Shown: positions 1 to 11,001 of the stretch, in pieces
How the letters are laid out: the number at the start of each line of letters is the position of its first letter
Position numbering within the stretch: the first letter of the stretch is position 1
Source: Rutstroemia sp. NJR-2017a BVV2
Lineage: Eukaryota > Ascomycota > Leotiomycetes > Helotiales > Rutstroemiaceae
Direction of reading: 5' to 3'
Length of the DNA stretch: 64,000 nucleotides
NCBI GenBank assembly: GCA_002946415.1
Contig: NJPS01000016.1
Span: 372,001 to 436,000, forward strand
Notes under the pieces: model-generated
The model's database searches: none
Told to the model about the DNA's origin: nothing
Seen by the model: the letters and a program-made list of their open reading frames with translations, nothing else
Program-made: the position numbers and the translations under genes

Positions 1-1721
1 GTGGGTTCGGAACCCAAGTGTAAGGCGGTATGTATGGAGTATGCAGATGAGTAGTACGATCGAGAGGGTCCTTCCTGGGTGAATGGAGTAAAAAGTGATA
101 CTTCTCCTCCGTATGTGGTAATTATAAATGCAGTGAGCGTTTGATGTTCTCTTGGAAAATTGCTTGTTCCTGAAGATTGAAATGACGGTGAGGGGACGAA
201 TCCGCTTGACTTTATCTTAGGAAATTGAGCACGAGGGCAATGCAAGAGCAATGCGAGAGAAGTACAAGAGCAATACTGGAGAAAGCGAAAAGAGAAAGAA
301 AAATAGGAAAATTTCTAGCCCTATGAGCTAAGAAAGTAAAAATTTGAAGGTTAGCTAAGGTTTGGGAGACGGATGTTTGATGCTTGATGTTTGGTGTTTG
401 GGTTTGATGCCTTGGTCATCATCCATCATCCATCATCCATGGATCCATGGGTTTAGTGCTCACGGTGACTGAGATCTGAGATCTGAGAGGGAAGAGAAGG
501 GGAGGGAGAGAGGAGAGAGAAAGGAGGCAACGAATAGATGATGCGATTATGTGTCATCGCATTGTCGTCTAGATTCGACAGTCATCTCAGATCAGACGAG
601 ACCAAAGTTTGCTGTGATGTTGGATTGCATTCACCGAAACGGGAAAGGTGAAAGGTATACCTCGTATGTAGACCACCTGGGGAAAAAGTTGCGAGAAAAC
701 GAGAAATGACAAAACGGGAATAGAGACTAGCTGGTCGTTTGGCTATTTGGTAATGTGATTGAGCTGGTAATCTGACAAAAGGACAAAGAGAGGAAGGGAA
801 GAGCTTCCTTTCACCATCACAAGTCACGTCAAGGGATCGTTTTCTCTGATGTTGTCTAGTGTTACGCAGCCTTGTAAGAAATTCTGGGGAACTACATTAG
901 TTTGCCCAATCAACGCCTGCCTCTCTATCAAATTCGGGTATTTATTCAACGCCAAGCCCTGCTCTCGGGTTATCGGTGGTCGGTGGCCGGTGGTAATTCT
1001 TGCAATCCTTTTTCCTTATCGAGTCTTTTTTTCCATATCTGCATCTGCATCTGTATCTGTATCTACAGACATCTGCTATGAGCACTACTACTGTGCGCAT
1101 TGCGCTTTGATATCTGCCGCTCGTTGACAGCAAGCTATCCAGTCTACCTTATCACACCACAGAGTCATTGTCGCTCCTGGCGATACCCCCCAAGCCTTGT
1201 CCGAATCGTTGCGAGACATGCCTTCACTTCGGCCCGCACTTTGAGCGAGGGGCCACCATGTTGCTTTACTATTTCCAAGGTCTTTCTTACTTCCTTCTGT
1301 CTCCACATATTTGGAAACTTCCAAGTTCTATGATCATCTCAATCAGTCCATATCCAGCCATTCTGCATGGTAAATGAAAAATTCTATCCTTCTCCCATAT
1401 CTAGAGTTTCTCATCGGTCGGCTGCGCTACTGCTTCGGTGTTGGCGTTGAAAGTTTCGATCCAGTCCGTCGTCATCCAATCTCTTAGTTATAGTACGCTA
1501 CCACGATCTCAAGAGGAACCCCCGAAGCCGGCTGTCGGGAAGGAAAGTCATCGTTTTGCCCCACTCAGGAACTTACCTTCTACGCGGCAGACGGCTAAAC
1601 TATCTTTGTCCCACCCAGAGACCTGCGCAGGCATTCTGTGCTGTAAATTCCATTGGTGAGAAAGAGGAGATTATTGAAATTCAACTTGGAATAGAATTAG
1701 ATCCATATATACATCCTCAAC
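1..1721. other. Intergenic region upstream of the aldehyde dehydrogenase gene
   Basis: I see no gene with support here; the open frames are short and have no recognisable protein character. The stretch holds simple repeats (CATCATC three times at 417-437, running into the 14-base palindrome CCATGGATCCATGG at 437-450; CATCTG/TATCTG hexamers near 1038-1061) and purine-rich sequence near 480-530. The last few hundred bases should carry the promoter of the gene that starts at 1722. A TATA-like ATATATA lies near 1706, only about 15 bases before that start codon, so it is more likely leader sequence than a TATA box. Confidence 0.6.
417..450. repeat. CATCATC heptamer repeat joined to a palindrome
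   Basis: Three head-to-tail copies of CATCATC lie at 417-437 and run directly into the perfect palindrome CCATGGATCCATGG at 437-450. This is a short simple repeat with no evident function. Confidence 0.7.
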
Positions 1722-3221
1722 ATGGCTACATACGGCGAGCAATCACTCTACTATAATGGCAGTGCCCAACAAGCTTCTTCCTCCGAAACATTCAAGACCG
1801 TCAACCCCGCCACGGGCAAACCAATAGCAGATGTGCAGAAAGCCTCCCAATCCGACGTTGACGCTGCAGTAGCCTCAGCAAAAAAGGCATTTCCATCATG
1901 GTCGCAAACACCACCCTTGGCTCGATCACGAATCCTTCTCAAAGCCGTCCAGATACTGCGCGAGCGAAACGATGAGATAGCCAAAGTAGAAACTCATGAT
2001 ACAGGGAAGCCTTTTTCAGAGACTAGCGCGGTAGATGTTGTTACAGGCGCAGATGTGCTAGAATACTTTGCCAATTTAGTCGCAAGCGGAGGAATGAATG
2101 GAGAAACTACACAGTTAAGACCAGACGCATGGATATATACAAAGAAGGAGGCTCTAGGAGTATGTGCCGGAATTGGGGCTTGGAATTATCCAATTCAAAT
2201 AGCCCTGTGGAAGTCTGCTCCGTGTTTAGCAGCAGGTAATTGCATGGTCTACAAACCATCTGAGGTCACCCCACTGCATGGCCAAATACTCGCACAAATT
2301 TACAGCGAAGCTGGAGTGCCTGCGGGGGTTTTCAACATTGTACATGGAGACGGAGCAGTAGGAGGTTACTTGACATCTCACCCTGGGATTGCCAAAGTTA
2401 GTTTCACAGGTCAGGTGTCTACCGGGCAGAAGGTAGCAGCATCGGCAGCCGGCGGCATGAAATATGTCACCATGGAATTGGGCGGTAAAAGCCCTCTCAT
2501 CATCCTCCCGGACACCGACCTCGAAAACGCCGTCGATGGAGCTATGATGGCTAACTTCTACTCCACCGGCCAAGTCTGCACCAACGGAACCCGCGTCTTC
2601 GTGCACGAGTCCATGAAACCCGCATTCGAAAAGCGTCTCCTCGAAAAAATGCAATACATCCGCGCCCTCGAACCCATGGACCCCAACAGCAATTTCGGAC
2701 CCCTCGTATCCGAAATCCACCACAAGAAAGTCCTCAACTACATCCACCACGGCATCACCAACGACAAAGCCAAACTTCTATACGGCGGCCCCGAAAAACC
2801 ATCCGATATCCCTTCAGGCCACGAATCCGGCTTCTGGGTGCGCCCAACCGTCTTCACAGACTGCACCGACAACATGCTCATCACGCGCGAAGAGATCTTC
2901 GGCCCCGTGCTGTGCATTCTTACCTATTCCACCATCCCCGAAGTCATCCGTCGCGCGAACGACACCAAGCTCGGGCTGGCGGCGGGCGTGTTTGGGAAGA
3001 ATATTCATGAGTGCCATGAGGTGATTGCGCAGATCGAGGCGGGCATCACGTGGATTAATACTTGGGGCGAGTCGCCGGCGGAGATGAGCGTGGGCGGGTG
3101 GAAGATGAGTGGGGTGGGGGTGGAGAATGGACGCAGGGGGCTGAATGCTTGGGTTAGGGAGAAGAGTACGTTGGTGCAGGGTGGTGGGGGGGAGGTGGGG
3201 AGCGTGTTCTGTAAGTTGTGA
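1722..3221 (+). CDS. Betaine aldehyde dehydrogenase (ALDH family), possibly peroxisomal
   Basis: A single-exon gene for a 499-residue NAD(P)-dependent aldehyde dehydrogenase, the normal length for the family. The whole fold is present: the GAWNYP cofactor-binding stretch (about 152-157), the SFTG turn (227-230), the catalytic glutamate in MELGGKSP (Glu252) and the catalytic cysteine in GQVCTNGTR (Cys286). The sequence style matches betaine aldehyde dehydrogenase, which oxidises betaine aldehyde to glycine betaine, the second step of choline oxidation after choline oxidase. No choline oxidase gene is next to it here. The protein ends Cys-Lys-Leu, which fits the [SAC][KRH][LM] type 1 peroxisomal signal; peroxisomal location is an inference. 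The start is the first ATG, in good context (CAACATGG). Another aldehyde substrate cannot be excluded. Confidence 0.9.
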   Translation: MATYGEQSLYYNGSAQQASSSETFKTVNPATGKPIADVQKASQSDVDAAVASAKKAFPSWSQTPPLARSRILLKAVQILRERNDEIAKVETHDTGKPFSETSAVDVVTGADVLEYFANLVASGGMNGETTQLRPDAWIYTKKEALGVCAGIGAWNYPIQIALWKSAPCLAAGNCMVYKPSEVTPLHGQILAQIYSEAGVPAGVFNIVHGDGAVGGYLTSHPGIAKVSFTGQVSTGQKVAASAAGGMKYVTMELGGKSPLIILPDTDLENAVDGAMMANFYSTGQVCTNGTRVFVHESMKPAFEKRLLEKMQYIRALEPMDPNSNFGPLVSEIHHKKVLNYIHHGITNDKAKLLYGGPEKPSDIPSGHESGFWVRPTVFTDCTDNMLITREEIFGPVLCILTYSTIPEVIRRANDTKLGLAAGVFGKNIHECHEVIAQIEAGITWINTWGESPAEMSVGGWKMSGVGVENGRRGLNAWVREKSTLVQGGGGEVGSVFCKL

Positions 3222-4095
3222 GGAGGGGTGAGTGCGATGATGGTTGGTAGAGGAGGGAAAGGATATGGTGTTGGGTGGAAGTAAGGACTTCGCAACGAAC
3301 AAAAAAGGGGAAAATAGAATGGCTAGGCATGGATGATCTGTGACGATACCGAGATGGCGGTGCACTCACTGAAGGAGAGTTACCAAACAAGACGAAAAGA
3401 ACTTCTATCAGTCTTCGTCCGAATAACATGGGATGGATGAGATGGGATGAGATGAGCGGGGAAACATTATGGCATATAAAAACAAATCCTAACATGATAG
3501 GGTGAAATAAGATGAGATGAATAAACTTCAGATGATCAACCTCTTAGTGAAAGTCGATCGATTTTGACAGGACGCGCAGATAGATAACCACGAATTCCGC
3601 CCTGGTTAGTCATTCAGCCCATGCATCCATACATCTCCTCATAGAGGTCTCTAACTCTGTGAAGCACACAGAGCAAGATTCGATTTCTGCTATTATACTA
3701 GTACATATATCCATCCATCTTCCCATTCTCATTCCCATGCTCATCCCATCACTCCTCTACCAAAGACATACACGAACAAACTTAAACATTCTCTCAATAT
3801 GCCAGCCCAGCACCAACCTCTATATCTCTCTCCCAACATACCGCAACCTAAGCAGATCTACAACGGCCCGCACAATCCATACCATAATCTCACATCACGT
3901 CGTAAAAGTACCACTCATATATACCCACACCGACAGCCACTTTCTGACATGCCACGAAACATGTCTTTCTCCCGCTGAAGTATAGTATATGATAGTATAT
4001 ATAACATCATCTCTTTCGCCGCAAAACCGTACACTTTCATCAGCCGAATACAAAACTTCAAAGCTCCGGCGAAGCGATCCGAGCCAGTCTTCTCC
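3222..4095. other. Intergenic region between two convergent genes
   Basis: This is the 3' flank shared by the aldehyde dehydrogenase gene and the convergent gene ending at 4096. It contains GATGAGATGGGATGAG-type purine-rich repeats around 3430-3525. An open frame of 108 codons at 3659-3985 is low complexity and looks like chance. No gene is supported. Confidence 0.6.
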
Positions 4096-5843
4096 TCATC
4101 TCGATTTCTGTAATCGATCTGTTAGTTCTCCGTCGTTACGGAAACGAAGATAGGAGGCTAAGTAAGAGGGGAAAGAACGAGAAAGGAGTTGAAGCAGCTC
4201 TCTACTTACTTTCCCTCAAAGCAGGACGAGATTCCCGATCATTCACAAAATCCGACACACTTGCAAGAAGCTCCCTATAACCCCGCTCTGTCAGTTCAGT
4301 TTCCTGCAATGCAGCTCCCCTAAAAAGAAACCACCTACGTCTCCTCCACCTTCACCTCCCTCCCATATACCCTCCCAAACCACCCCAGAAACCCCTCCAA
4401 CTGCACCCCATCAACAAACCGAATCCTCATCCTCGCACTCCTAACATCCTCCTCACTCACCCTCTCCTCCTCCCCCAACTTAATCTCCGCACCGATCCTC
4501 GGTCTATACATCTCGATCCTGCACGTCTCGCGATGGACAAACGCGCCCAGAGTCCATGTGTTATCAATCGTCATCTTTTGATTACCAACAGCTAACGAAT
4601 CTACCCCGTCGTACACGTACAGACGCCCGGGTTTGCCTTTGTTTTCTTGCAGCCGGTAGGTGGTGCCGCCGGCGCCTGGGTTCCAGGTTACAGGGTAGGA
4701 GCGAGAGGGAGAACCGGGATCGTAGGATATGTAGTTTATGTTAAAGCCGGGGGATAGGAGGATGTCAGAGTGGGTGGGTACGAGAGTGCGGTTGGTGGTG
4801 GATGTTTTAGCACGGCCGGATGCTTTGCGGCGTTTGGGTTTTTTCTGGCTTAGGGGAGTGAAGTCGTCACTGTCATCGTCGTCCGTGTGGAGAGGGGGTT
4901 TTCGGCGGTTTGGAGCGCTCCTAGGGGGTTTTGTGGACCGTTCGATAGAGCTGACGAGTGCCACGGCTCTGACTGGGGGTTTGGTTCTCGATGGAGTGGG
5001 ATCAGTAGGAGCAGCGAGGTTTGAAGCACTTCGATTCTGGAGGACTTTCTCATTGATATCCGGGATGTCGTAGAATTGTTCGAAGGGGCTGGATTCTATA
5101 CTTCTCTGTCGCTTCGGAGCATGATGAGCATCATGGTCATAATCTTCGTCGACTTTCGCTGCAGGTTTTGAGTTTTCAGGTTTAGGTGGAGTGTCGAGAC
5201 CATGGAATTCCTCATCCATATAGCTTCGGGGTCGAGGGGGATCTGTGAAATCGTCACCAGCAGCAGCTAGAAGTGGTTGGCGTTCGCTCGGACTCGCATG
5301 CTGATTACGGTAGTCAGGCAGGGAGAAAGAAGTCGATGATCTACTTCCATCTGTATATGGTGGTGTTTCATTCTTAAGAACAGCCGAGGCAGTCGTACGG
5401 TCTGTAACATAGATAGTCTTTTCGCTCTTCAGTGCATCAGCCGCCTGTTGAAGAAGCTCGAATGCCTCCTGTCTCAGAGCGTTCTCTGCCGAAGTAGCTT
5501 CAGCTTCCCGCGCACGAAGGTGATCAACTTCACGAAATGGAAGCTCTTTGTATAATTGCTCGAGTGTTTCAGTATATAATGTCTCGTATTTGGCTGTGAC
5601 CTCTTTTCGTTTCTGGGCATACTTATCTTCCACCTGGATAATTTCTTCCTGTTGCTCCTTGTCTAGAGCCACGAGTCTTTTGTTTTTGTCCTGCCTCAGT
5701 TTAATGAGAACATGACCTCTGGGCTGAAGTTCTATGTGAGGAGCGGAGTTTTCTCTGTCCTCTTCTTGTTGTTGCGCATCGAAGTCATTCTTGCGCTGAG
5801 CCAGAGCTCGTAGTTTCCAGACGAGAGGGTCAATCTTATCCAT
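4096..5843 (-). CDS. Uncharacterised coiled-coil protein with a disordered middle
   Basis: I do not recognise this family. My model has three exons (5843-4339, 4274-4210, 4118-4096) and gives 530 residues. The first frame would stop at 4335, but a GTAGGT donor at 4338 joined to an acceptor before 4274 restores a clearly coding tail (ELLASVSDFVNDRESRP). A second intron with an ACTAACAG acceptor leads to a 7-codon last exon. Residues about 60-155 are charged and heptad-like (RKEVTAKYETLYTETLEQL), probably a coiled coil. About 155-370 is disordered, rich in Ser, Pro and Lys, with a basic patch (KKPKRRKASGR) that could be a nuclear localisation signal. The C-terminal third (about 370-500) looks globular, with a run resembling a beta-rich domain. 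A nuclear role is only a guess from the basic patch. The splice model is hand-made but keeps phase throughout. Confidence 0.7.
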
Positions 5844-6705
5844 GTCGAGGTTGTCGATGTGTTGATTGAAAGGTGAGAGAACCTTTTTGAAGAAAAGAGT
5901 AGGAAAATTGCAGGGTATGGTTGTATATACTCAAGGAAGGAGCGAAGAAGGTACAGCAATTGGAAAAAACACTTAAGGTCTCTAGAAATTCAGTTTCGGA
6001 GGAACGAACTTAGCCAGTAATGGAAGTGAGACTCATGAAAGATTAAAGAAAAGAAGTAAAATGAAATGGATCTGGAGTGTGTTTTGTTTTGAAGGTGAAA
6101 AGTTCTCGCTACTAATTCACCTCAAAGTTGTCGTACAGTAGATGGTTGCTGGAGCGTTGTTGATATTCGACATTGTTTACATTAGAAACCCCAAAGTGAC
6201 ATCGGAGAGTGCATAACGATCCATATAATGTCTGGTCAGTCCAAGGACCTGGCCAATATCGTTCCGAGATCCAAAATCGGAGTCACTCACCTTTCCTCCA
6301 AGAAAAAATTGTCTGCGGGCGAAGTGCCATTCTTTCTTGCTGACTTTCTTGATTTAAAGATGCAATCTTGGTACATCTGAGAGTCAATATACTCATAATG
6401 GTGAGCATAAGAAATTTGATGCGCAGCTGAAGCCTCAAATTAATCGATGTTTCTTGTTCGTGCAAGTTCAGCGTCACTGAAAGGTATACAGCTAGTAACT
6501 TTATGCTTTAGATATCGCCTTTCCAGTCTATACAGTCCAGCAACATGGGTCTCCAATCCCCGAGTCTCTTCCAAGGTGTATATATAGCATGATGTTACCA
6601 TACTCTCACTCCCAAAGCCAACTTCGTATGCGAAGGCTGACTGCTTGTAAGTCGACATACAAAGTAAGCACATATTGACAGATCCAAAATCGAAACCCTC
6701 ACCTC
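5844..6705. other. Intergenic region, no gene supported
   Basis: This lies upstream of the coiled-coil gene and downstream of the DUF7730-like gene. Short antisense frames (for example 6283-6477 and 6440-6673) have no recognisable character. A short phrase, GATCCAAAATCG followed by CTCACC, occurs near both 6269 and 6681, which may be a trace of an old local duplication at the 3' side of the neighbouring gene. Confidence 0.45.
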
Positions 6706-8156
6706 CTACCCCAAATCCGACTCCCTCCTCCTAATAATCCTAAACGGTAACTGCTCCTCGCTCTCCACATCATCACCCCCCACCACCTTTCCCAAATGTT
6801 TATACTTCACCTTCGGATCAAACCCCTTCGCCTCCTTCGTCAACTCCACCAACTGCACATCAAACGTCCTCAATCCCGTGACCATCCTCAACGGCTCCAA
6901 CAATCTCAACTCATGCTGCCAGCTCGGCATGATTCTCGGCCACAAAATAACCGCATTTAACTCCTGCAGACTCTTCATACTCCCAATGACCATCCACGTA
7001 CGCTCCCAGCGCGGTGTGTTGTTCGATGAGGACTCGTTGTATTGGTTCGAGGTGCTGAATTGGAAGTCGAGGGATATGGTTTGGATGGTGTCGAAGCGGT
7101 GGGAGGGGATCAGGTTGGAGAAGGAGAGGACTGTTTCCATGCTGTCGAAGTCGAATGTATTGGTAGAATAGAGAATGGGTATTGCTTCAGTGTATCTGGG
7201 TTCATTAGTCTCTGGACTCCCAGGGCTCATTGTCAATACATGACGGCAAGAAATTTGGGAGTAGGCTCAAGAAAAAGACAAGCATGGAAGTAGTGGACAT
7301 ACAATCGTCTACAAACCTGTAGCATCTGAATTAGGTCTCCGTGTTCTTCTCCGTTCGAAGCATAATACCCATTGTACTCTTTAAAGCCCCTACACCCCAG
7401 CGCTCGACATGATTCTTTTTCTGAATCTCCTCGTTTACAAGGGACATGACCCAACTGTTTTGTTCTCCTCACGATATGCAGCACCCGCCCCCCGAGCACT
7501 TTCTCATAAATTAACCACCTCACTTCTTTGGGTAGCATGCTGAAGAATTGTGCTTGATGCTGAGTCTCATACCTTCCTTTCTGGCCCACCTTTTGCGCAT
7601 CATCTGTGTCGTTGGTCTCCATTCCTGTTGACACTGTTTCTTTTGGCGCCGTCCTCTCAAACCCATACTTTGTCACCATCTCATTTTCCACCCCTTCCAA
7701 CTCCGTTTCTGTTCGCACAATCCTCTCAAACCTATACTTCGTCACCATCTCATCTTCTTCCTCCCCCTCCTCCTCCCTCTCCACCACCTCCTCCCTCTCC
7801 ACCACCTCCTCCTCCCAACTCAACCTCCTCTCCCTCCTCACCCTCTTCAAAATCTCCACTTCAGGCACATACCCCTTCCCCATCTTCCCACTCCACTTCC
7901 TTTCTTCCCCCGGCCGTCTAGGCAACGGGGTATACTCCTTCTTCCCCTTCCTCCCCTCATCCGGAAGGGGCTTCCCTTTCGGCAGTTTATTCAACGCTTT
8001 CCAAATAAATATAGTAGTCAACCGGTTGCGGTCCGGTTCGCGATGGCGGAGTGCGTACATCTCTGATGCAGTCGGAGTGAAGTGGGGTGAGGTTGCGATA
8101 GTCAGTGGTATCGATGCGAGATGTTGTGAGAAGCAAGGAGAGGACAGACAATTCAC
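6706..8156 (-). CDS. DUF7730/2EXR-like fungal protein of unknown function
   Basis: A two-exon gene (8156-7303 and 7195-6706) encoding 447 residues. The 107-bp intron has a GTATGT donor and CAG acceptor. Joining across it gives VCRRLYTEAIPILYSTNTF, the hallmark of a large fungal family with the pattern LPxEVRxxIYExVLGG ... CRxxYxEAIPxLYSTNTF, often annotated DUF7730 or F-box-like. The domain starts at about residue 200 (MLPKEVRWLIYEKVLGG), after a long charged N-terminal half. That half contains acidic repeats (EEVVEREEVVERE) and a duplicated phrase, EMVTKYRFER and EMVTKYGFER. No biochemical role is established for the family as far as I know. The transposon remnants begin directly upstream, so they lie in its promoter. 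Confidence 0.8.
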
Positions 8157-8663
8157 TCAATCATTCAAGCAAGCAAGGTAAGCAATCAATTAAGTCATTC
8201 ACTCTTACCAAGTCAAAAAAAAAGTGCAATACAACATCGTACAAGAATGAATCATTCGCAAAATAAATGAGGTAAGCAAGACTGGCCAAGAATAACCCGT
8301 CGGCCCAGAAGGAATAAAATTGGAAACGCGCGAATGAAACATCTTCCAGGGTAATACAGTTGTATCCTCCAGTTGTACTTCTCGGCCAATTTGAGCAAGG
8401 AAGTGTTTAAACCACTTCATGGTAAGCTAATCATTTGTAAACCCTAACTCGGATAATGCATATGATTCCTCTCCTTCGTCCGGTTGTCGTAGCTCCCACC
8501 ATGATTCCATGTGTTGCTTGCCAGATAGAATAACCATTGGATGGATTGTAGTACCATCTGCACATATGGTCTCCATTACGGTCATTTGACCGTCGATTCT
8601 CAGGGGTCTCTTCGTAAACCTCTACCAATAGTGGGTGACAAAATTCCGTGCGCACGGGCCATA

Positions 8664-8687
8664 AGCGCAAATATCATCATCTTAGCC
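8664..8687 (+). repeat. Left terminal inverted repeat of Tc1-type element
   Basis: It begins AGCGCAAATATCATCATC directly after TA. The reverse complement of the right end begins AGCGGCAACAGAATCATCAT. The two match well apart from small indels and transitions, consistent with decay after insertion. Confidence 0.75.
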
Positions 8688-8750
8688 ATATGCATTTAAT
8701 CACCAACAACTACAACCATAGCGCCACCAACATGCTTGAGACCCTTTAGG

Positions 8751-9987
8751 ACTCCTTCTCCTGGTCCTCTAGAAGGTAGGGAAGCTAAGACTCCAAGGAG
8801 AACCCAGTTCTTCAATACCCTGGTATACGAGGGGAACTCTAAAGCTGTTTGTACGATAGCGAAGGAGTGTTATATTGCAGAGTCGACGGCACGAAAATGG
8901 CGGCAATAATACCTAGATATAGGTGAAGAAGCAAAGCGGTATATATGGCCAAGGTCGAAAGTACTTGGCTGCAACTCTAGAGTCATTAAATCGATATGTA
9001 AGATGTTGGTTTCTCTGTCCAAAACCATGTCCGCAAACAGCTACTTGATACTCAAATCGAATACCACAAAATCCTAGTTAAGAAGCGGTAATTACAGCGG
9101 AAACTCAAGGAGTATGTTAAGAAAGCTGGGAGATATCTCTATACCTTTATAAAGAAGGTTATTTCACCCAAAAATCATGAGATCGGATAGTTTATAGGAA
9201 CGAACATTTGTACAACGAAGTGTTCGGCTTTTGGGATTATATAGTATTTACAGATGAAATATATATCGATCCTAATATACAGAGTTAAGGCAGAGTACTG
9301 CAAGAGCAAGGAACTCGCGATAGGCCAGAGAATATCGAAGAGAGATCTCCACTTAAAGGGGTCCGGTTTCATATTGCTGCTTGGATCAGTTGGTGGGGGA
9401 AAGCAGAGAAACTGAGGTTCTACAATAATAAAGAGGATAAAATCGAATAGCCTCCTATACCCCCGAAGCCTCGTCGATATCCTACAACTGAAACAGAAGA
9501 GGATTATAAGTATCGCCTGATAGAGTAGGAGGTATCCAAACCTTATACCTGAGAGGTCAAGGTTCAGGATAACTCAATGACTCAAAAGTACTATATAGAG
9601 AACCTGCTACCTATCTACATCGATACTATCAAGTAGATATGTAAAATCGACAATAAACAATAATATCTTTTAGAAGACAGCGATCCATTATATAGTATAC
9701 AGAAAGCAGGACTAGTAGAGGAATATAAGAGAGCCTACAATATTAAAAACCTCCGGTATCCTGCTCAGAGCCCTGATCTTAATCCTATAGAAGGTATTTG
9801 GGCTATTATTAAACAAAGGTTGCAAAAAAGAATCTTCGATTCTGAGGAGGAGATGAAACAGGCCTTACAAGAAGAATAGGACAAAATCATTATAGCGGAG
9901 ATCCGCCACTGCATTTCTGATATATCTAGAAGATATATCGAGCTCGTACGATCAGAAGGAGGTCCTATTCGAGGCAATAAGTGGTAG
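8751..9987 (+). pseudogene. Degenerate Tc1/mariner transposase (DDE_3 type)
   Basis: The N-terminal part from about 8751 (TPSPGPLEGREAKTPRR, then a helix-turn-helix-like stretch with AKECYIAESTARKWRQ) contains stops and at least one frameshift near 9040-9200. From 9202 to 9984 there is one continuous frame of 261 codons with seven internal stops. It carries the DDE residues in order: FTDE, EDSDP and SPDLNPIEG. It ends GGPIRGNKW and the natural stop at 9985. The internal stops are TAA, TAG or TGA where related transposases would be expected to have Gln, Trp or Arg codons, the C-to-T/G-to-A pattern of RIP. It cannot encode an active enzyme. Confidence 0.85.
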
Positions 9988-10020
9988 TTTAGATTTATTA
10001 TTAAATTAAATATAAGTTGT

Positions 10021-10044
10021 TGCCATGATGATTCTGTTGCCGCT
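10021..10044 (-). repeat. Right terminal inverted repeat of Tc1-type element
   Basis: The inverse partner of 8664-8687, followed immediately by TA at 10045-10046. It appears better preserved than the left copy. Confidence 0.75.
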
Positions 10045-11001
10045 TACGGTCCATGCTCCTGGCCGATTAAGCAGGCTAGTCGTATATTCGTCTCATCCAT
10101 ATTATAGAGGTTCTCTGTAGTGATCTTATATCTGGCTAACCCTGATTTGTAGTCGGCAAACCAATGCTCTATATGGCCCAAATCATGTGCCCCAACGCGT
10201 TTATAACTAATCGGCTTTGTACGAACAGTATGGAGAGATTTTGTCGATTTGAACCATTGTTGAAACCACCTCCAGCTAGGGGGATTAGTATGCGGGTCCC
10301 CCTCTGCTTTTAGACATGCAATAGCAGCATAGATCTGCCTCTTAGTGGCATACTGACGGGCATTACTTTGATCTTGAATCCAGTGCAAAATGATATCCTC
10401 TTGAGCCGCCGACAGGATTCGATTAAAGCCTCCGCGGGGGGTTCTTCCAGCCGTACCAGCCTGCATATGGCGGTGTAAAGTCTTGTAGTTGACCTTAAAT
10501 AATCGGGCAACTACAACCAGCTTATCATCAGGGTGTTGCCGCGCCCATATTAGAGCTTTGGGCAAACGCTCTTCAGGGGGCAGCATCGAGGGTACCGGAT
10601 TTTTGGTGTAAATTACATAGGAATGATGGTACTTTTGATCAAAAAAAGTCTCATGCGCTTGCATGTTCTCATTCGCTTTCGCCCACTTAGGCGCATGCTG
10701 GCATGATCCAAGCATAAGTGGGGCCACCCACGATTAGTGCATCCTTTTGTCTCGAGCTGACTTCTCGATGTGAGTCAACGGCGTAGTAGTAATTCTTGGA
10801 GGGAAGGCTGCTGCATGGCTGCACTAGCGTTGACGTAAAAGGATCGGGAGCGATAGCGGCGCACGTGAATGGGCCTCGACGTGCTTGGAGGAAGGACTAC
10901 ACCTCAAAATCTCTTGCTGCGATGATAGAAGATATGGAGGTGAGCTTGACAGTGATCATGATTATCACAAGTACGTTATTAGTAATATATAAGTACAAAG
11001 T

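Larger units (their letters stand above)
8664..10044 (+). mobile_element. Tc1/mariner-type DNA transposon, RIP-damaged, nested in pogo-type element
   Basis: A 1381-bp element bounded by imperfect inverted repeats and flanked by TA on both sides (8662-8663 and 10045-10046), the normal Tc1/mariner target duplication. The interior is AT-rich, with many TA dinucleotides, and carries a degenerate transposase. Removing the element together with one TA restores the reading frame of the surrounding pogo-type transposase, which independently confirms both ends. Confidence 0.88.
8205..10727 (-). pseudogene. pogo/Tc5-type transposase, interrupted by another transposon
   Basis: The N-terminal part (10727-10047) is an open frame of about 227 codons. 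It has a psq-type helix-turn-helix (LFKVNYKTLHRHMQAG), a CENP-B/Tc5-type DNA-binding region (WRWFQQWFKSTKSLHTVRTKP) and the first catalytic aspartate in YNMDET. The frame breaks at 10046. If the Tc1-type insertion between the two TA copies is skipped, the same frame continues from 8661 into MTVMETICADGT...GKQHMESWW and then KWFKHF, the expected order for a DDE_1 transposase. Two in-frame stops and a later frameshift (before about 8340) inactivate it. Further downstream, shifted frames still resemble the C-terminal catalytic region. I could not find the element's own terminal repeats, so its outer limits are uncertain. Confidence 0.8.

Noticed and set aside
2226..2750. 174-codon minus-strand frame
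   Set aside because: Entirely antisense to the aldehyde dehydrogenase; its composition mirrors the sense codons.
3659..3985. 108-codon open frame on the plus strand
   Set aside because: Low complexity (Ile/Ser/Thr/His repeats), no motifs, lies in the 3' flank between convergent genes.
4314..4338. A 25-bp intron that would join the coiled-coil gene to GAALQETEL
   Set aside because: Too short for a fungal spliceosomal intron; a 64-bp intron with the same donor also keeps the frame.
7550..8181. Ser/Pro-rich plus-strand frames (7550-7921, 7606-8181)
   Set aside because: Antisense of the acidic Glu-rich repeat region of the DUF7730-like gene.
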